From assembly GCF_029873635.1 (NCBI RefSeq), contig NC_080423.1, positions 106,191,988-106,255,987 of the forward strand: a DNA stretch of 64,000 nucleotides. Reading direction: 5' to 3'. This DNA is from Malania oleifera. Its lineage: Eukaryota > Streptophyta > Magnoliopsida > Santalales > Ximeniaceae. The position numbers were made by a program, and so were the translations under genes. Below are positions 12,072-24,365 of the stretch, one piece after another (the first letter of the stretch is position 1; each line of letters begins with the position of its first letter). Below the pieces are notes generated by a model that was given only the letters and a program-made list of their open reading frames with translations, searched no databases and was not told the origin of the DNA.

Positions 12072-14640
12072 AATTAGTTATTAAGAAAAAGTTTTTCTTT
12101 GAAAAGTGTTGGTCCCTAAGGTCTGTCTACGATCATTTGAGCTTTCATTCATACCATGCATGTCATACATTATCATAGACCAAAAGATAAAACAAAATGC
12201 AATTTACAAAGTAAATTTGTCTTCATTTCTTTGCTTTTTAAGCTTCATGGAAAACGGCAGGATGTACGTACTTTAGGTCCTTTATGGCTTCCGTTTCCCT
12301 TGTATCTCATGTGTCTGAAGTGTAAACTTGTTCACATGCTAAATGCACACATAAAATAATTGTACTTTGTCAGCATCAAAACAGGAATCGAACTTAAAAA
12401 GTCAACAGCTACCACTCAATTACATCAAAACTTGGGCATTCCCAATGGCATAAAGTCAAAGTAACTACCACTCAAGTATAAAGGAAGATAAATTTATCAA
12501 ACAGTATTCTAAAAGTGTAAGTGTGAATCACTTTTATAATAGCATGTGGTTGGGTGACAATGCCTTCAAATCTCCTCTTGTTACGAAAGTACCATAAATA
12601 ATAAACTGTGATGGCCAGACAAGCTCTCAATGGAAAGATGATTGCAAGGATACATGTACTTCACTATTGATCGGAATCATGCAAATGCAACGACTTTTGT
12701 TGTCGTAGCTTGTTCCTCTTTCAATGGAAAGATGATTGGCAAGGATATGCAAGAATGCAAATAAGAAAACAATAGTTATTTACAATCATTTCACGGAAAA
12801 GAAGAAACAGGTATTATTTTAGAAATAGGAAGCTCTAGGTTTTTTGGAAGGATCATAATATTTAGGATTGATGTTTAGGAAAGGAAAATGCATATGCTAT
12901 TAAGAAGGGAGCACTTAATTCATCAAAATATTAAGATTAAATTACTAATGAATTGTAAATTTTTTTGTCAACTGTCACAACAAGAAATAAAATACACAAG
13001 TAAAAATTTAAATAATCCATAAATCGAAAAAAATTTAATGAATTTACAAATGATTAGATATTTACCTTACCTTTGTGCAATTGTCTGATCTTTTCTAGAG
13101 ACACAGAATGATGAACACAGATGAAAAACTCGAAGGGTAAATTTGAAATTTTAATCTATCATAATTTTACCTTTAATCTTATAGGAATAATTTGATTTTA
13201 TAAAATAATATACTACACGAAATAGATTTCTCATAAATCTATGTGATCGATAGCTCTTTATTCTTTTTATTATGTGAATTTATATTATTATGTACTCATG
13301 ATATTAAGCTTTTTCCAACTTCATATATTTGACCAGGCCTACTTTCTCTATCTTTGCCTTTGCTAAAAATAATAATAATAATTTTAAAAAATATGTTAGG
13401 AGCTATAGTCTATAGACCACTCAAGCATGTGGACACCAATCATGCTAAGGGCACTATAGTATCTCCAAACTGGGTGGCTAGGCCTATTTTGGGCCTGGCC
13501 CACCCCTGCATCTATTGGTGGTCGGAGCCCAGTTTGCATATTCCCTTGGCCCACCAAATCCTTGCTGCCTTCAATTAGCCTCGTCTCAACTTTAGATAAT
13601 TTAAAAAAAAATTTAAAAGAGAAAAGTCCTAATAATTGTGGTACTTCATTTTTTTAAAATAAAAAATAAAAAATAACTGGAACACATATATCCATCATCA
13701 TGGATAGCATACAGTTGATTTTTATGTTGTGTGTTGGTATGAATTTCAGAATTTAAATTTAAATTTTAGGTAAAATTTTTTATAAAAAGTCAATCAAATT
13801 TTTGAAATCTCAAGAAAGGAGAAGTCTTTTTGTCAAATTTTAGGAAGGTAAGTATCTAATATATTATATTTTATATAAATTCACACAAATTCATAATTTA
13901 AACATAAAGATTGTGTCGTTTTATTAGCACTAAATGTGTTTAGGTTATGTTCAAAGTTTAAGTTGCTAGATTTTGAATTTATCTGTAGATAAAATTTTTT
14001 ACGGTTGCATTCTGTGTTGCTAGGTTTCATTTGATACTTGGAAAATATCAAAGATCTGTTTGGGTTAAAGATTTATTTGAGGCAAGGGAAAAAAGAAAAA
14101 TAAGGATGATATTCTCTCTCCATCCAGAGAGCATTAATATAAATAAAAATTTAAAATTTTAAAAATTCAAATTTATTGGTGTATAAATTTGTTTTTATTC
14201 ATCCTTTTGTTTTGGAAAATGAAAATGTAAGGAAAATAAGAAAGAAAATTACTTTTATTATATTTTATTTCTATATGAATACTATTAAAATAAAATAAAA
14301 AAATGTAATATCATTGAAATTTAAGAAGAAAAAAAACAAATAATAATGCTTGAACAAAATTTCCATTTTGTTATATTGATTTGTTATATATTTTATTTTC
14401 ATTCTTACATTTTTTTCTTATAAATAAATATAAAGAAATTGGTTTTATTCATGTTTTCTGTTTTATTAATAATGTTAAAGAGATAAGAGAAAAGAAAAAT
14501 ATGAATTAACCTATATTTTCATGTTTGATTATAAAAAAAAAAATGATATATATGCAGGGATTCCAAAAAGTAAAAATAAAAATTAATTAATTAGTTAAAT
14601 AAATTATTATTAATTAAATAATATAATATAATAATATATA
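12072..14640. other. Intergenic spacer
   Basis: AT-rich, no gene recognised. It holds the right member (12,656-12,720) of a direct repeat shared with 7,517-7,580. The only GC-richer patch, 13,420-13,580, is open in one short frame with no recognisable motif. Confidence 0.5.
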
Positions 14641-14700
14641 TATAGAAGAAAGGATTCAATTAAATTGAATCCTGAGAAACAGAATCCCCCCTCTCACGCC

Positions 14701-14702
<2 letters not shown>

Positions 14703-14764
<62 letters not shown>

Positions 14765-14795
14765 ATCGTCACTCTCTCTCTCTCTCTCTCTCTAA
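14703..14795. repeat. (CT)n microsatellite
   Basis: A CT run of nearly 60 bp and a second of about 22 bp, separated by CATCGTCA. Just before it (about 14,651-14,672) is the near-palindrome GGATTCAATT/AATTGAATCC. The arrangement resembles the U3/R part of the LTRs elsewhere in the window, but no ends are visible. Confidence 0.85.
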
Positions 14796-14959
14796 GATCT
14801 CTCCCCACCCGTAAGTCGAATTGAAAAACGAACACCACTACGATGTCTCGGTTTTAATTTTGAGTAAGTTAATTGGAGTAGATTTTTTATTTGAGAATCT
14901 TATGCACCACTTAAAGGTTAAGGTGAGGAGTACAAATTATGTCTGTTCTTTTAAAAATT

Positions 14960-15350
14960 TAACTGATTAAATTGTAATATTTGATTATATAAGGTTTTTG
15001 AAAATATTTTTGGGATTAAATTAAACTGTAGGATTTGATTATATTAGATTTTGGAAATATTCTTGAGATTAAATTAAACTGCAGGATTTGATTATATTAG
15101 ATTTTTGAAAACATTTTGGAATCAAATTAAACTGCAGGGATTTGATTAAATAGAATTTTGGGGAATATTTTGGAATCAAGTTAAACCATAGGGATTTGAT
15201 TAGATTGAATTTTTAGGGAATATTTTGGAATTAAATTAAATTGAAGGAATTTGATTAAATTAGATTTCTGGGAATATTTTCAAATTAGATTAAACTACGG
15301 GGATTTGATCATATTGGTGTTTTTAAATATTTTAGAAATTAAATTTAAAT
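14960..15350. repeat. About seven tandem copies of a ~53-bp AT-rich unit
   Basis: Each unit runs GGATTTGATTA, then TTAGATTTT-GG-AATATT, then a block like GGAATTAAATTAAACTG. Units are diverged by substitutions and small length changes. The array abuts the start of the LTR at 15,419 and may belong to an older LTR, but I cannot define its ends. Confidence 0.8.
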
Positions 15351-16898
15351 ATGGAAAGTAGATCATACTTGCGCTTTCTTTAAAATTTAATCGGTTAATG
15401 GGAGCGTGTGAGCCTATGTGTAACGACGCAAAAATTACACCATATTTATTTTTATTTTTATTTTTACCTATTTACTCTAATACCCCTAACTTATCTGCTA
15501 TAACCTTCCAGGCTCCAAGTGAACACTGAGGAAATCCTATTCATATTACATACTTAAGCAGTGGAAAACATAAAAACATACATTCATATTTATAATACCA
15601 TAATCCAATTTTTCCCCAAAACATAATTACATAATTACACATCATCCCAGTATCATATACCCAAAACTCCAGGTTAGCACTCAAAAATACAAACTCCTAT
15701 TAAAACTCACCCTACAGACAGGGTAGTGTAAACAACCTCACTATCTGCAATTCTGATATGCTCGCCTAGTTGGATCACCTGAAAAATATTAAATTACTGG
15801 GATGAGACAACTCTCAATAAGAAGAAATATGTTATTAATAGTGTATGACAATTGAGCTTACAAATATATTATACTGATAAATAACTGAACCTAAATTTAG
15901 TTGGTAAAACATCTTATAGTACATAGTACATCCATATAGTTTAAAATACAACTGACATCTCTAAGTACTATTTATTCATAATTCTAGTACTATAGAATAT
16001 CTATTGTTGTATTATAAAACTATATACATAAAAATAATAATTGTGATAATACCCTGAAAAATTGTACATCGTGATTTAACCTCTCATGACAAGGTTGTAC
16101 GACCCGTAGGCGGGACTAAAGACTGATTGGCCTATCAGGATAAGTCAATCTGCAATCCACCAATCCTCAGCCCGACCTTAACACAAACTCCGTGGCACGA
16201 TAATTGGTAAACTGTACTCCACCAATTCTCAGTTCGGCCCTAACACAAATTTCGTGGCACAGTAGCTGGTAACCTTTCACATACTATCCAAGTTATGTGG
16301 TTGCACACTGATATGAAATAGCGACGATACTGTACTCTGCTAATAACTAATCTAATTCGTCAAGGTCTAATACTATATATAATATATGTATTATCTTACT
16401 GTTTCATCATGTTTTCAAAATAACCATAACATCATAAACTGTTCTAAAAATACTATAATACTGAACTGAAATATCTATAATAACTTACCTCTAATATCTA
16501 ACTGTATAAGTTGTAGTATCTTAGTGTTATGACTTTAAAGTTTTGGGAATCATGGAAATCTGTAAATATTGTAAATCGTGCTAGTTTGAAAGTCATATAA
16601 TGATATTTTCTGCTAATATACTATAAAATATAATATTTGAAAGCTGTATAAATACTGTACTGATATGTTACGAGCTCATGCCACACAACTAATTAAATAA
16701 AATCCTATGCTCTGAAATATGTATTTTCTGATATACTAATAATTTGTGAACTAAATAATAATCTGGTAAAACATATAATTTTCTGATAACCTGTTCTGTG
16801 TAATTTCAGTTGATTGCTAATTCTATTTTTCAGATTTTAATTAATTCTAAACCAACCACAATAACACCTAAACATAAACCTGTTTATTTTGACGAGCG

Positions 16899-17703
16899 TG
16901 TGTGCTAAGCTTGATCAAGAAAAATGTACGTTCACCAAACAATATTCAGCAAAGCATAAACATGCCAATCACACAATCACAATCCACAAGAACGCATTTA
17001 CGTGGTTCGGCTCAAAAATTGGCCTACATCCACGATATAAAACTCACCTCTAGAGACACTATATTTAATAGGCGGAAATAAATATAAGTACACACAGATT
17101 TACCCTTGTTTCTTGTCTTACCGATCTCTTCTGAAAATCAGCCCAAGAATAATCCTAGAAACCCCCTCTTCGCACCTGCGAAGAAACCTAGATTTTTCCC
17201 TATATTCCTCCCGTATTTCCCTACAAGAAATCCTCCCCAAGAAACCAAATCTGTGTCTTTTACCTTGCCTTTACCTGAGTGTGCACCTCCGTTGGAAATC
17301 CCCAACGCCGAACGCCCTCCTGCCGTGTCCTTCTCTCGCCCGACCCTCGCTCTAAGCGTGGATGAAGAAAACAACGGCTACAGGTGCTCTCTCTCGCGGC
17401 TGAAGAACCCTTTACTGCAGGTGCTCTCACAGCTAGTGAAGACTCGCAGTTCTGCAGGAAGAAGTCTCGGCTCCTGCGCTGCAAGCTCAAATCTGCTCTG
17501 CAGGATTCTCTCCACTGTTTCTTGAAGCTGCAAACAGAAAAATTAAAGCAGCCTTCCCCATCCTCTCCTGTATTTTATTATATTTACAATAGTAAAAGGC
17601 AATTACATCCATGCCCCCATAAATAATAAAAACACAGCAGTAGTCGTTGGATCTAAAACGAAATGGATGGCCTGGATTTGTTTCAAGCCTTGACACTCCA
17701 ACA
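16899..17703 (-). repeat. 3' LTR of the nested Copia fossil
   Basis: Read on + it begins TGTGTGC and ends CCAACA. It contains the stem-loop motif at 17,002-17,033 (- strand: GTGGATGTAGGC ... GCCGAACCAC). The left end is less certain than the right. The several long overlapping open frames at 17,106-17,626 lie in this LTR and resemble no protein I know. Confidence 0.7.
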
Positions 17704-17777
17704 ATTCTCCACCTTGGCAAGCTTGTAACCCTTGCACCTTCTTAGCATCTCCTATGTTGGTTCCTGCAAAACAGACA

Positions 17778-18929
17778 CTAGAAACTTCCAAGGTTAACTA
17801 AGTTCGAACAATGTTCAAACTTGGATTTAGGTACTACTTTAGTCATCATATCCAAAGGATTATCTTCCGTTAGAATTTTTCTTACTTCTATTTCTCCACT
17901 AGAAATAATATCTCTCACAAAATGCAGCCTAACATCTATATGTTTGGACCTATCATGATAAACATGATTCCTAGCCAAATGAATAGTGCTTTGATTGTCA
18001 CAATAAATTGTAACGGCTCCACTATACATTCCTAACTCTAGGCATAGTCCTTTTATCCATATAGCCTCCTTAAAGGCTTCAGTCATGGCAATATATTCAA
18101 CCTCCGTGGTAGACAAGGCTACCACCGACTGCATGTGAGATTTCCAACTAATAGCACTACCTAAAAAACAAAAGACCATACTAGACAAAGTACCATGCAA
18201 GAAAGCAGTTTTAACATCAAGTTGTTCCAAATGCAAGTCATGTACAACAACAAAGGATAATAGAATTCTAATAGAACTATGCCTCACAACAGGGGAAAAT
18301 ATTTCATTATAGTGTACCCCTTCCCTTTGTGTAAATCCCTTAGCCACTAACCTAGCTTTATACCTAGGTGGTTCAACTCTAGGGATTCCCTCTTTCCTCT
18401 TAAAGATCCACTTGGATCCTATGAGTTTTTGTTTTTCTGGTCCAGGTACCATCACCCATGTCTCATTTTTGTTTAGAGACTCCATTTCTTTTTGCATTGC
18501 AAGAATCCATTTTTCAGCCTCTTTACTATCCATGGCCTCTCTAAAAGTCCTAGGCTCCACCTCAATTTCTGTTTCAGCAACAGAAAGAGCAAACGCTGTC
18601 ATATCAGCTTCCCCATACCTTTGAGGAGGTCTTATGACCCTCCTCTCCCTATCCCATGCTAGAAGGTAAGTTTTACTTAATTCAAAGGTTTCCGTTTCTG
18701 AGTTTTGCTTCTCAAAAACTGCAGCATCTGTTTCTAAAAGGCTATGAGAAGTGAAGGGATGCTCCACCTCAAGCTGCAGGTCACTAGTATCAAAGTGTCT
18801 AACAGTCTGAATGTATGTAATCAAGAGTTTGTTTTGTGGTGTGAGTGGACTTCTTAAAACTAACCCTAGTAGACTTACCCAAGACACACTCCTCACAAAA
18901 TGACAATTCCTCAAGTTTCCTATCTCCAA
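17778..18929 (-). pseudogene. Reverse transcriptase and RNase H regions of Copia fossil
   Basis: Fossil part. The right half shows the Copia reverse transcriptase start ([50 protein letters not shown]). The left half shows the RNase H part ([43 protein letters not shown]). Broken. Confidence 0.9.
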
Positions 18930-19002
18930 GGAGCCTCTATTTCTCCAGCTCCTTTAGGCCCTGTAGGCGAACATGTCCTAGCCTACTATGCCACAAGGAA
19001 AC

Positions 19003-20181
19003 CTAATTTTCTACCCTGTGATTGATAGGTGAAGCCTCACCCATCACTGTCTTTCCTACCAAGGTGTACAGCCCATTCTTTAGTACCCCTTTCATTACTA
19101 CCAGTGAACCTCTACAAACTTTTAGGCTACCTCCTTCAGACTTAAACGTGTACCCTGTCTTATCTAAGCTACCCAGAGAAATCAAGTTTCTCTTCAGCTC
19201 AGGTATGTACTTGACATCTCTTAGCACTCTCTACATCCCATCATGCATTAGAAGTCTCATAGTCCCTATACCCTGTATTTTACATGACTTATTGTTTCCT
19301 AGGATAACATGATCTCCTTCTAAGCATGTAAAGGACTCAAACTAGTTTTTCAATGGACACATGTGGAAGGAATATCCTGAATCTAATATCCATTCTTTTC
19401 CTGAATCTCTATCAGAGACATTTAACACTTCCGCACTATCATACCCATCTAAAACTACAGCTGCCTTACCCTTTGATTCAGAGGTGGTGGCATTTGCACC
19501 ATTTTTCCTCTCAGGGCAATCCCTCTTAAAATGTCATTCCTTGTGACATGCATAACACTTTAGTGCCTTGCTTTTAGACTTTGATCTAGACCTCTTGTCT
19601 TTTCCTTTCTCGTTCCTCTTTTCAGACCTACCTCTTACATTTAACCCTTCCCCTGACCCTAATTTAGACTCAAACTTAGTGTGCAATTCCCTAGAGTGCA
19701 AAATAGCTTGCACATCTTCTAAAGTCAGCCTCTCTCTCCCATACATCATAGTTTCTTTAATATGGTCATATGTGGAATCAAGAGAACTTAAAAAAAGAAT
19801 TGCCTGGTCTTCTTCATCTATACTAATATCAATATTAGCAAGATTCAAAAGAATTTTATTAAATTCATCTAAATGTTCATCAATTGATGTTCCAGGGGTC
19901 ATTCTAAAGGTATAGAGTCTAGTCTTCTTATGGAGTCTATTTGCTAAGGATTTTGTCATGTACAAACTCTCTAGTTTTAACCACACTCCAGCTGCCGTAT
20001 CCTCATTGGCAACTTCCCTAAGCACTTTGTCTCCTAAGGACAAGATAATGGCACTATGTGCCTTTTGAAGAATTTCGGGCTTCACTTTGTCGGTGGAGGG
20101 AAAATCTTGTTTCCCCTCTTGTGAAGTGGATGCTCCCTTCTTTTCTCCAAGAAGAGCCTCCCCAAGCCTCTGCTGTACCAA
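19003..20181 (-). pseudogene. gag and pre-integrase regions of Copia fossil
   Basis: Fossil part. 19,534-20,181 reads as Copia gag (LYTFRMTPGTSIDEHLDEFN, LSSLDSTYDHIKETMMYGRE) ending at a zinc-knuckle start (CYACHKE). 19,003-19,227 reads as the protease/pre-integrase junction (LKRNLISLGSLDKTGYTFKS). Broken. Confidence 0.88.
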
Positions 20182-20455
20182 GATGGCATCTTAATCCTCC
20201 ACAAACCAAAGTCATTCTTTCCGGTGAATTTTTCTATTTCAAACCTAGCGGTCCTCATCACATAGCCAGGCTTGAAACTCCAACATAACCATACTAAAAT
20301 GCCTAACATAACATATTTCACTTACCTAACTGACTGGGAGGCTCGCCTTTAACTCTATCCTCACGCCCTCGACGTACCAATCTTTAAATATTGCAATAAT
20401 ACATTTATACAAATTTCCTAGTGAATCATTGAATTTCTCAGAAAATTATCCACTC

Positions 20456-21170
20456 ATAGTTAGTCGACAGGGCAGCCTTGGCAGAGATTGGTGAGCGTCT
20501 TGATACAAATGAGCAGGGACAGATGAAGAGATCTGCATCTATTGGCTATCAGCAGGGTCATAGATCGACGTACGGGCCGCGCTATGATGTGATTTGTCGA
20601 CGTACATTCCGTGCTATGATATGTTCGTCGGCGTACAGGCCGTACTATGACGTGATTTGCCAGCGTACGGGTTGTGCTATGATTTGCAGGCGTACGGGCC
20701 GAGTTATGATAAAATGTGTAATACCGGCGTACAGGCCACTGATTTTATGATATACGTATATATGCAAAATGATATGATTGATGTGAAAATTAATGATATG
20801 AAATATCCATATATCACAGTTTCAATATATGTTATATGATATCAGAACCTGGTTGGCTTGGTCTAGGCTAGCACTTGTATGGTACCGTTGCTATGTGTCC
20901 ATGGTCTTCGTGATCAACCTAATTATGTGGGGGTAATACAAGACAACAATCAGCTAACCTACTAGGATGTTTTGTATATATATGGAAATACAGTAGTTAT
21001 AGTGACTCTGGTAGTTATGGTAATATGATGGATGTTTTAGTATTATTATATTGTGGTTGTATGTTTCCTGCTGCTTAGGCTTTCGTGTTGTGTTCTGATT
21101 TATCTCTAGTACTCAGGGGTCCAGGTATATTATGATGTGTTGAGCTGAGAATTGTGATATTGATTATATA
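20456..21170 (+). mobile_element. Inverted LTR fragment of the family seen at 35.7 kb
   Basis: Carries, in reverse orientation, the same blocks as 36,300-36,945: the GTACGGGCCG/GCTATGAT minisatellite (20,570-20,735) and the stretch GGCTTGGTCTAGGCTAGCAC (20,851-20,870) followed by GGTACCGTTGCTATGTGTCC (20,881-20,900). Both ends are missing. About 100 bp before the minisatellite (20,460-20,560) is not LTR-like and may be an internal piece of a retroelement; I cannot name it. Confidence 0.7.
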
Positions 21171-21575
21171 TATAAAAAAAAAATGTGGAAATTAAGTAGG
21201 TGGTCACAAAAAACTTATAATATAACAACATTACAATTATATATAAATATATATTTATAAAATAAGTGTTAAACTTTTCATATATTATAAAATAAAATAT
21301 TTAAATTTAACTCAAATTTTACATTTTAAATATTCATTCAATATTTTTGTGGTTTATATATGTATTTTTTAAAATTAATTTTACATTTAAATTGAGTCAT
21401 TGCAAATCAATTTATATCATATGTACATGTCCATAATATTTTTAAAATTTTGCATACTACATGCAATTTTCATAAATATTATACTATTCATATGAATTTA
21501 TTAATATTTGCCAATTATGCTAACAAATAATATTAAATAATGTGTTAAATCACGATATTATTGTTAAAGCTAATT

Positions 21576-21612
<37 letters not shown>

Positions 21613-22100
21613 ATTAATCTCATTAAAAGTATACAAAAACCTTATACCTAAATATTGTTTGTATTATATATTTTAAGATAATATTTTTGAAATAGTATAA
21701 TCCGAATGCATTTTCTATGCACCTTTACTAATAATAGGGTTGTATTTAGATTCAAGTTCCTTGTTAAAATGATATATTATTACAAATTTATATTATTAGA
21801 ATTGATCTTAATTTTAAAAATTTTCCATAATCATGCCTATTATCAAAATTTAAAACTTAAATTTATTTATTATTTTTAGATGATTTTATTTTTGCGAAGA
21901 CAAATTTAATTATTCTAATACCATCTATATATAATTCAAATTTTTAATGAATCATTTTTAACTTATCTTTTATTTACTGGTTTTGAGTGGTATAACATTA
22001 AAGATAAATTAATGAATGAACTATTCGTGGTAAGTTATGTGTATCTCCTATAAAAGATAAGATAAGGAAATGACGATTCAAATAGTATGAACATTTGTAA
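21171..22100. other. AT-rich intergenic spacer
   Basis: Strongly AT-rich, with an (AT)n run at about 21,580-21,608. No gene or named repeat recognised. Confidence 0.6.
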
Positions 22101-22109
22101 CGTAGGCCA

Positions 22110-22350
22110 CATAGTGCACCTATGAGGAATAGTGAACTAGTTACTGTAGGAGGCAGTAGAAGGGGCAATACCTGTAAGGGTAGATTTAAAATAATTTGGG
22201 AGGAGATAGTAAGTAAATATTTAATATTTTTGAATCTATTAAAAGAAATGGTTCATGATGACATAAATTGGTGGAAAATGATCGATCCTATTTATTGGGG
22301 ACTAAGGTTTGATTTTTTTGTTATTGTTATTGTTGTTGTAGTTGGCAGTT
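22110..22350 (+). mobile_element. RTE-type LINE, 3' end remnant
   Basis: The open frame starting at 22,122 reads GGSRRG, then IIWEEIVSK, then DPIYWGLRFDF and a TTG-rich tail (TTGTTATTGTTATTGTTGTTG). This matches the C-terminal end of plant RTE-clade LINE ORF2 proteins (GRPKKTW..., HVADPTYLG) and their TTG-repeat 3' end. It is a 5'-truncated stub of about 240 bp with diverged residues, as LINEs usually leave. A second stub lies at 59,190-59,258. Confidence 0.65.
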
Positions 22351-22429
22351 TTTACTGGTATAATAATAAAAAATTTCGATTTCATTTATGCCTTTGTATC
22401 CGACTTGATTCATTTTGCAGTCTCTAGAG

Positions 22430-23358
22430 GAGTTTTTTACCAAAATATTAAAAGAAAAAAAATCAAAAAACACAAATATGAAGAAAATTGAAAAAATTTA
22501 CACAAATGTACCCAACCAACTTTCTAAAAGTCGGTTTGGGCTTTAAAAAAAAAAAGTCAGCCGCAATTCTTGACTGTCAAATTTAAAAAAAGTTAAAAAT
22601 TGATAACCGACTTTCCAAAAACCGGTTTGGGCTTTAAAATTTTTTAAAAAAATCTGCCTCAATTCTTGATTGCTAAAATAAAAAATAAAATAAAATTGAG
22701 AACCAACTTTTCAAAAGTCACCCCCCAAAAACCAAATCCCAAACGCCCACCCAAAATCAAATAATAAAATATATATATATTTTAATTTAAATAATAATAA
22801 TAAATATATTATTTTTCAAATTTTAAGATTTAAATAAAAATTTGTAAATAAAAAAATATTTTTAAGTGTCATCTAATATAAAAAATATTTTCTACTTTTT
22901 ATTTATTTTTCAAATGAATTAAAAAAAATAAATTAATTTTTTAATTTCAAAATATAATATAAAAATGAATACAATAGCAAAAAAATTTACTTTTAAGAAT
23001 AATAAGACAAAAATGACATCTTACTTCCTAATTACATAAAAAAAATTATTTAAAAAAACTAACTTCCATTTTTTTCCCAAAATAGAAAATTTGTCTCTAA
23101 TTTTAATTAATCTTTCATTTCCCCACTATTCTACTTTTTTTTTCGAACCAAATAGGACCAATGTACTACAATGGAATCTATCATCTCTTCTACCAGTACA
23201 GTCCGAAGGGAGCTGTGTGGGGCAACATCATTTGGGTTCACTCCATCTCCAAGGATCTCATCAATTGGGTCACCCTTGACCCGACCATCTACCCGTCCAA
23301 GCCCTTCGACATAAATGGGTGTTAGTCTGAATCTGCCACCATCCTCCCGAGCAACAAA
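22430..23358. repeat. Left arm of the invertase-bearing inverted repeat
   Basis: Pairs with 24,366-25,276. Outer blocks include CAAATGTACCCAACCA and the twice-occurring GACTTT-CAAAA/GGTTTGGGC motifs; the inner end is invertase coding sequence. By eye the coding parts of the two arms agree at roughly 90% of positions. Confidence 0.8.
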
Positions 23359-23769
23359 CCCGTCATCCTCTACACCAGACTCGACTCTTAGAACAGGAAG
23401 GTCCAGAACTACGCCGTACTCGCTAACCTAACTGATCCGTATCTTCGTAAATGGATTAAACCCGACGACAACCTCTTTGTGGTTCCCACCCCGAACATGA
23501 ACACGAGCGCGTTCCATGACCTGACCACTGGCTGGATCGACCAAGACGAGCATTGGAGAATGGTCGTCGGCAGCCGAAGGAAGTACATGGGAATGACCTA
23601 CTTATACCAAAGCAGAGATTTCGTGAATTGGGTCAAGGCGAAGCACCCACTCCACTCTACTACGAAAACCGAAATGTGCGAATGCCCAAATTTTTACCCA
23701 ATTGTGGTGCGCGGGTGGTACGGGTTGGACACATCAGTGATAGAAGAACACGTGAAGCACGTGTTATAA
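23151..23769 (+). pseudogene. Cell-wall invertase (GH32 beta-fructofuranosidase) exon fragment, decayed
   Basis: Cell-wall invertases split apoplastic sucrose into glucose and fructose. The + strand reads [98 protein letters not shown], then ECPNFYPI and GLDTSV, following the family order without a gap. It starts just after an AG acceptor exactly where the large third exon of these genes starts, so the NDPNG nucleophile region (exons 1-2) is absent. In-frame TAG stops occur at 23,323-23,325 (after INGC, where the family has GCWSGS) and 23,389-23,391. The RDP motif reads HDL, and the acid/base region WECPDF reads CECPNF. It ends at TAA soon after VKHVL. It cannot encode an enzyme; it is passenger DNA of the surrounding fold-back element. 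Confidence 0.92.
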
Positions 23770-24365
23770 TTTTTTTATTTCACTATATTTTTCTTCCATT
23801 ATTTCATTCTAATTGTTTTTTGTGCCCAGATTTTTGTGTAAGTTTTTTGTTTTTTTTTTTTATAATCCAAACTGACTTTTGAAAAATCTGTTAGGTAAGA
23901 AATATTAAATTTAAAATTTTCCTATATAAAATATACATAAAATAGTATGTTAAATAAATTTTCCATTCTTAATTATATATTAAATAATATTTTTTGTGTA
24001 ATTAAAAAGTAAAATGTCATTTTTTGCCTTAATATTCCTAAAAGTAAATTATTTCAAATTTTTTTGTTATTGTATTCATTTTTATATGATTTTTTGAAAT
24101 TAAAAAATTAACTTACTTTTTTTAATTCATTTGAAAAATAAATAAAATGTAAAAAATATTTTTTTATTAAATGGCACTTAAAAATAATATTTTTATTTAA
24201 AACTTTTTATTTAAATATTAAAAATTTAAAAATAATATATATTTCATTATTATTTAAATTAAAAAAAAAATTTATGATTCCTACTTTCAAGGGGGGAGGC
24301 AAGGGCAGAACTGGGGGGGGGGGGGGATTTGATTTGGGGGGGAGGGAGGGAGGGGCAGAACATGG

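Larger units (their letters stand above)
16899..20285 (-). mobile_element. Copia LTR retrotransposon fossil nested in an LTR
   Basis: Read on the - strand the order is gag, pre-integrase, reverse transcriptase and RNase H, followed by a purine-rich tract (AAGGTGGAGAAT) and the 3' LTR (16,899-17,703). On the right edge only a short LTR-like end (TTGGAGT-TCAAG on -) is seen before the host LTR resumes. The copy is broken with many breaks and is not expected to be active. No full LTR pair remains, so the age can only be called old from coding decay. Confidence 0.85.
15419..20455 (-). mobile_element. LTR of family A, interrupted by a Copia fossil
   Basis: Starts TGTAACGACG and carries the family marker GGGATGAGACAACTCTCAAT (about 15,800-15,819), a GTGTATGACA motif and a duplicated 80-bp unit (16,130-16,270). 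It runs to about 16,898, where a Copia fossil begins. Beyond that element the family's next motifs resume (CTTACCTAACTGACTGGGAG at 20,320-20,339, then CACGCCCTCGACG). It stops abruptly near 20,455 against an LTR piece in the opposite orientation. No coding part of its own. Confidence 0.7.

Noticed and set aside
14656-14838. 60-codon - strand frame rich in Arg-Glu repeats
   Set aside because: Translation of a (CT)n microsatellite.
17106-17626. Cluster of overlapping open frames on both strands, up to 139 codons
   Set aside because: All are inside the 3' LTR of the nested Copia fossil; no recognisable domain and conflicting frames.
23151-23769. A functional cell-wall invertase gene
   Set aside because: Lacks exons 1-2 with the NDPNG nucleophile region, has two in-frame stops and altered RDP and ECPD motifs, and lies inside a transposon.
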